Assembly: GCA_934096535.1 (NCBI GenBank) | Contig: CAKOMC010000020.1 | Location: forward strand, 1-24,015 | Reading direction: 5' to 3' | DNA length: 24,015 bases | Source of the DNA: an uncultured Bacilli bacterium | GTDB taxonomy: Bacteria; Bacillota_I; Bacilli_A; RF39; UBA660 | Part shown: positions 21,118 to 24,015 of the stretch, piece by piece | Layout of the letters: every line of letters starts with the position of its first letter | Numbering within the stretch: the stretch's first letter is position 1 | Notes under the pieces: generated by a model | What the model was told of the DNA's origin: nothing | The model's database searches: none | Seen by the model: only the letters and a program-made list of their open reading frames with translations | Translations under genes and position numbers: made by a program

Positions 21118-23982
21118 TTAATCGCCAAAGAAGTCATCAAAAAATTCATCATCAGATATGGTATTATTATCGGATTTTATTTCTTCCGGTTTGATGTTAA
21201 TAATAGGTTTATCTTCACTTTTTATAACTTCATTTTCAATTTTTTTGTCTTCGATATGCTGTTTTGTTTCAGCATTATTTTTTATTTCACTAATACTAGG
21301 TGTAGAAATAAATTTATTATTTTCGTTAGCACCATTTGTATTAACATTAGCATTTATAGGATTATAAAGCATATCTCTTAAGTTGCCACCAACAGCAGGT
21401 TTTGGTGTTTCTAATAAAACTTCATCATTATTTTCAAATATGTCATTAGAAATTACTGGCTCTTCTTTTAAAGGAGCTATTGGTTCTGGTTCAACAACTT
21501 TTGGTTCTTCTTTTATTTTTACTTTTTCAATTTTTGGTTCTACGGCTATTTCAGAAACATGATTTTTTTCTTCTGCTACAGGTTCAATTTTAGCTTCTTT
21601 TATCTCTTCTTTAGGCTCTACTACTTTAGCACTTGCAGTATCATTGCCAATTAAATTAGCTAAAAGAGTATCTAAATCAGGAACTTTAAAATTTAATTCT
21701 TCTACTGGTTCTGACTTTGGCATTTTAACAGATTCTGGTTCTGTTTTTGGCAAAATTTGTTCTATTTCAGGTTCTGTTTTAACTGAAACTTTAGCAGCCT
21801 CTGGTTTGGCATCAATATTTATATTATCAGTTAAAGAAGCAAATAAATCATTATTATTTAATGGCTTTTCTTCTTTAAAATCTTTACTATTATCTAATCC
21901 TAAGTCGATTGGTTTAATTTCTGAAATATTCTCAGTTGGCTTAGGTGGTTCAATATTAGTAGTTTCTGAGGTTTTTTCTTTATTATTTTGAGCTTCTAGT
22001 TCTTTTTGCTTAGCTTCTTCAGCATCTAATTCAGCAATTTTTTTATCAATGTCTTTTAACATAGCATCTAAATCTAGACCACCAGTTGGACTCTTTGGTG
22101 TTGAAGGAGTACTATCAAATGGATTAGATGGTCCGAAGGGATTAGCTGATGCACCAAATGGACTAGAACCACCGAATGGGGAGTTGCCAAAAGGATTATC
22201 AAAAAGATTTGGTCCTCCAAACGGATTACTATTAGCATTTGGATTATTTATAGATTGCTCTTTTTTCTTTTCTTTAACAAATGTTTTTATATCAAATAAT
22301 TGTACAGGCTTAGCTTCTCTTTGTGGAAATGGTTCATCAACTTGTTGATAGCCCCAATTAGTCTTATAATCAAATTGCAATTTAGTTTTGAAGGGACCTT
22401 TACGCATTCTAATAAGTAAAGCTTCGCCCATTTTAAATTTTTGTAAATCAGTTACAGTTACTAGTGGTGTTGAAGCTGTTTTATCCTTATCTTTTGATTT
22501 AACTTCACCACACATTTTACTTATTTCTTCTAAGGCAGCAAGCTCGCTAGAAATTAAATAGATAGTATTACCACAGTTACCACGAATTACTTCGGCAACT
22601 TCTTTACCATATACATCGTTTAACTGAGCAAAGTTTTGAATAATGAAGGTAAAACGCATATCGCGACTTCGGGCAGCAGTTACCATTGAATCAACATCTT
22701 TTAAAGGTGGCATATTGGCAAATTCATCTAAGATAAAATTAGTTCTGATTGGTAATTTACCACCATTTTTTTGAGCAACATCAATTAGAGTCTCGTAAGC
22801 TTGTTTAATAAAGATTGTTGCTAAGGCATGATAAGTTGTTTTTTCATCATGAATAACAATAAATACCGCTGTTTTTTGACGCCCTATATCTAAAATACTA
22901 AAATCACTATGTCCTAACATCTCTGATAAGTTTTCACGGGATGCAAAAAGTCTTATCTTTTGTCTAAAGGTTGACATAATACCACCCTTAGTATCGCTTG
23001 GAGCGTTAATGGTATTAGCAGCAAATGTATATGCAGATGAAGATTCACCTTTCATAGTAAAATATTCTTTTGTATAGTTAGAAGGTCCTAAACGCTCTTC
23101 ACCAACGGTTGACATATAACTAATGGAGTTAATGTTTATTTCTTCTTCTTTGGCATCTTGGAAAAGTCCTAATGCTAAACCCGAGAAGAAGTCGGCAGCA
23201 CTTTTTTCCCAGAATGGTTCACCCTTGTTATTTGGGTCATACAAGATATTTAAGGCAACATCATCTAGTAACTCCGTTGCTTTATCCATATTTCCCATTT
23301 TCATATATTGATATGGCAAAGTTAAGGGATTCCAAGCATTACCATTTAAAGGATCACGGAAGTTCAATACAATAACATTATATCCTAAGTCTTTTAGACG
23401 ATGAGCTGCTGATGTATAAAGTTCGCCTTTAGGGTCGGTGATAATCATTGATTCACCTTTTTTAGCAAGTAAGTTAACTAATGGTTTAACGATACATTGG
23501 GATTTACCAGAACCAGAAGCACCTATAACAACAGTGTGATATTCGCCATTATCAACCCATACTTTATGTTTTTTAGTATCATAAATCAAAGGGATACCCG
23601 CAGCATTTACAGTTGGAGCAGTATAATCTACTTCTGTTACCCCTCTATCACCTTTAATATCTTTATCTTTGGCCCAAGAAGAATAACCAGTTTCTACTTT
23701 ATCTTCGACAACTAAGCCGATTCCTTTTTTACCTTTTTTCTCAAAAACATAAGAAGAAACGGAAGCAAAAATAACAATAACACATACAACATAAAGTAGT
23801 AATGTTAACCCTAGATAAGCACCTGAAAAAGCAGGAAATGGATTTAATCCCCAAAGTGTTCCTGATGATCCAAAGGTAACAAAGTTCATTACCCCAATAG
23901 CGCATAAATAAAGCAAAAATACTAAAAAGCACGCTAATATAATTAAGTCTTTTTTTGATATTCTAAATTTCACTTGCAACAC
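21118..23982 (-). CDS. VirD4/TraG-like type IV coupling ATPase with long disordered tail
   Basis: 954 residues. Two membrane helices (about 13-33 and 55-78) precede a cytoplasmic motor domain. Walker A GASGSGKS is at 154-161, TDPKGELY at 182-189, Walker B FILDEFANMP at 416-425, and the family motif ARSRDMRFTFIIQNFAQL at 437-454. Coupling proteins of this type deliver relaxase-DNA or protein substrates to type IV secretion channels. Residues about 551-954 form an unusual tail: repeated NPFG/SPFG motifs (about 585-650), a charged helix (about 655-695), long Pro/Glu/Lys stretches and an acidic-aromatic end (DDEFFDDFFGD). The GTG at 23982 has no ribosome binding site; a GTG at 23973 (MKFRISKK) with GGGTG six bases upstream may be the real start. 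No relaxase or channel genes are in the window. Confidence 0.9.
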   Translation of the reverse strand: MLQVKFRISKKDLIILACFLVFLLYLCAIGVMNFVTFGSSGTLWGLNPFPAFSGAYLGLTLLLYVVCVIVIFASVSSYVFEKKGKKGIGLVVEDKVETGYSSWAKDKDIKGDRGVTEVDYTAPTVNAAGIPLIYDTKKHKVWVDNGEYHTVVIGASGSGKSQCIVKPLVNLLAKKGESMIITDPKGELYTSAAHRLKDLGYNVIVLNFRDPLNGNAWNPLTLPYQYMKMGNMDKATELLDDVALNILYDPNNKGEPFWEKSAADFFSGLALGLFQDAKEEEININSISYMSTVGEERLGPSNYTKEYFTMKGESSSAYTFAANTINAPSDTKGGIMSTFRQKIRLFASRENLSEMLGHSDFSILDIGRQKTAVFIVIHDEKTTYHALATIFIKQAYETLIDVAQKNGGKLPIRTNFILDEFANMPPLKDVDSMVTAARSRDMRFTFIIQNFAQLNDVYGKEVAEVIRGNCGNTIYLISSELAALEEISKMCGEVKSKDKDKTASTPLVTVTDLQKFKMGEALLIRMRKGPFKTKLQFDYKTNWGYQQVDEPFPQREAKPVQLFDIKTFVKEKKKEQSINNPNANSNPFGGPNLFDNPFGNSPFGGSSPFGASANPFGPSNPFDSTPSTPKSPTGGLDLDAMLKDIDKKIAELDAEEAKQKELEAQNNKEKTSETTNIEPPKPTENISEIKPIDLGLDNSKDFKEEKPLNNNDLFASLTDNINIDAKPEAAKVSVKTEPEIEQILPKTEPESVKMPKSEPVEELNFKVPDLDTLLANLIGNDTASAKVVEPKEEIKEAKIEPVAEEKNHVSEIAVEPKIEKVKIKEEPKVVEPEPIAPLKEEPVISNDIFENNDEVLLETPKPAVGGNLRDMLYNPINANVNTNGANENNKFISTPSISEIKNNAETKQHIEDKKIENEVIKSEDKPIINIKPEEIKSDNNTISDDEFFDDFFGD

Positions 23983-23997
23983 CCAATTTCTATGTTT

Positions 23998-24003
23998 ATT
24001 ATA
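23998..24003 (-). promoter_or_regulatory. possible -10 box of the VirD4-like gene
   Basis: Minus strand TATAAT 16-25 bases before the candidate starts; its -35 would lie beyond the window edge, so it cannot be checked here. Confidence 0.35.
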
Positions 24004-24015
24004 CTATAATAGTTA

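Noticed and set aside
21158..22348. Plus-strand ORFs opposite the VirD4-like tail
   Set aside because: They mirror the low-complexity Pro/Glu/Lys and NPFG coding sequence and have no start signals.
21118..23982. Whole right side as an integrative conjugative element
   Set aside because: Only the coupling ATPase is present; no relaxase, VirB4, integrase or attachment site is visible in the window.
1..24015. Mycoplasma-type genetic code (TGA = Trp)
   Set aside because: Trp in clear families is encoded by TGG, TGA ends the XRE gene at its terminator, and no known gene needs TGA read-through.

Overview
The window looks like a chromosomal segment of an uncultured, AT-rich Bacillota (Firmicutes, Bacilli side). 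The evidence is RNase J, a SpoVIF-type sporulation-family protein, a Ser/His (SipW-type) signal peptidase with TasA/CalY-type substrates, AGGAGG/AGGTGAT ribosome binding sites, and sigma-A-like promoters. TGA is a stop and Trp is TGG, so code 11 fits and a mycoplasma-type code does not. This placement is inference; there is no rRNA or marker gene that settles it.

Layout. The first 4.4 kb reads rightward: the 3' end of an unrecognised gene (part resembling DUF2691), a probable broken small membrane gene, a type-II cation P-type ATPase, and a lipoprotein with a consensus promoter and terminator. From 4.45 to 10.03 kb everything reads leftward: a tRNA-Cys/tRNA-Gly pair, a four-gene operon (alpha/beta hydrolase, 5'-deoxyribonucleotidase-like HAD protein, membrane-anchored secreted protein, small coiled-coil protein), a DUF3592-like protein, IS21-end-like repeats, and a 531-aa membrane protein with a large outside domain. 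RNase J (10.6-12.3 kb) is the only rightward gene in the rest, behind a long structured leader. From 12.5 kb to the right edge all genes read leftward: a secreted protein, a membrane-tethered XRE regulator, SpoVIF, then a 6-kb surface-fibre cluster, a rhodanese domain and a VirD4/TraG-like ATPase.

The standout is 14.8-20.7 kb. It encodes a SipW-like signal peptidase, two TasA/CalY-like subunits with the expected ...A|YF signal-peptide ends, a one-helix membrane protein, and an 898-aa membrane-anchored protein. The 898-aa protein has more than 50 twelve-residue Asp-rich repeats (thrombospondin type 3/EF-loop-like, DxDGDGxxD), arranged in about eight higher-order copies of roughly 75 residues. 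Its last 130 residues resemble the TasA-like subunits. I infer a calcium-dependent surface fibre or matrix system in which a long acidic stalk presents a fibre-type domain away from the membrane. It parallels tapA-sipW-tasA of Bacillus, but with an architecture I do not recognise as described.

Several smaller points merit attention: a ribosome binding site buried in a terminator-like hairpin before the rhodanese gene, an in-frame TAG splitting a small membrane gene, an unusual C55 in tRNA-Gly, and an inverted repeat between the -35 and -10 boxes of the second fibre-subunit promoter.
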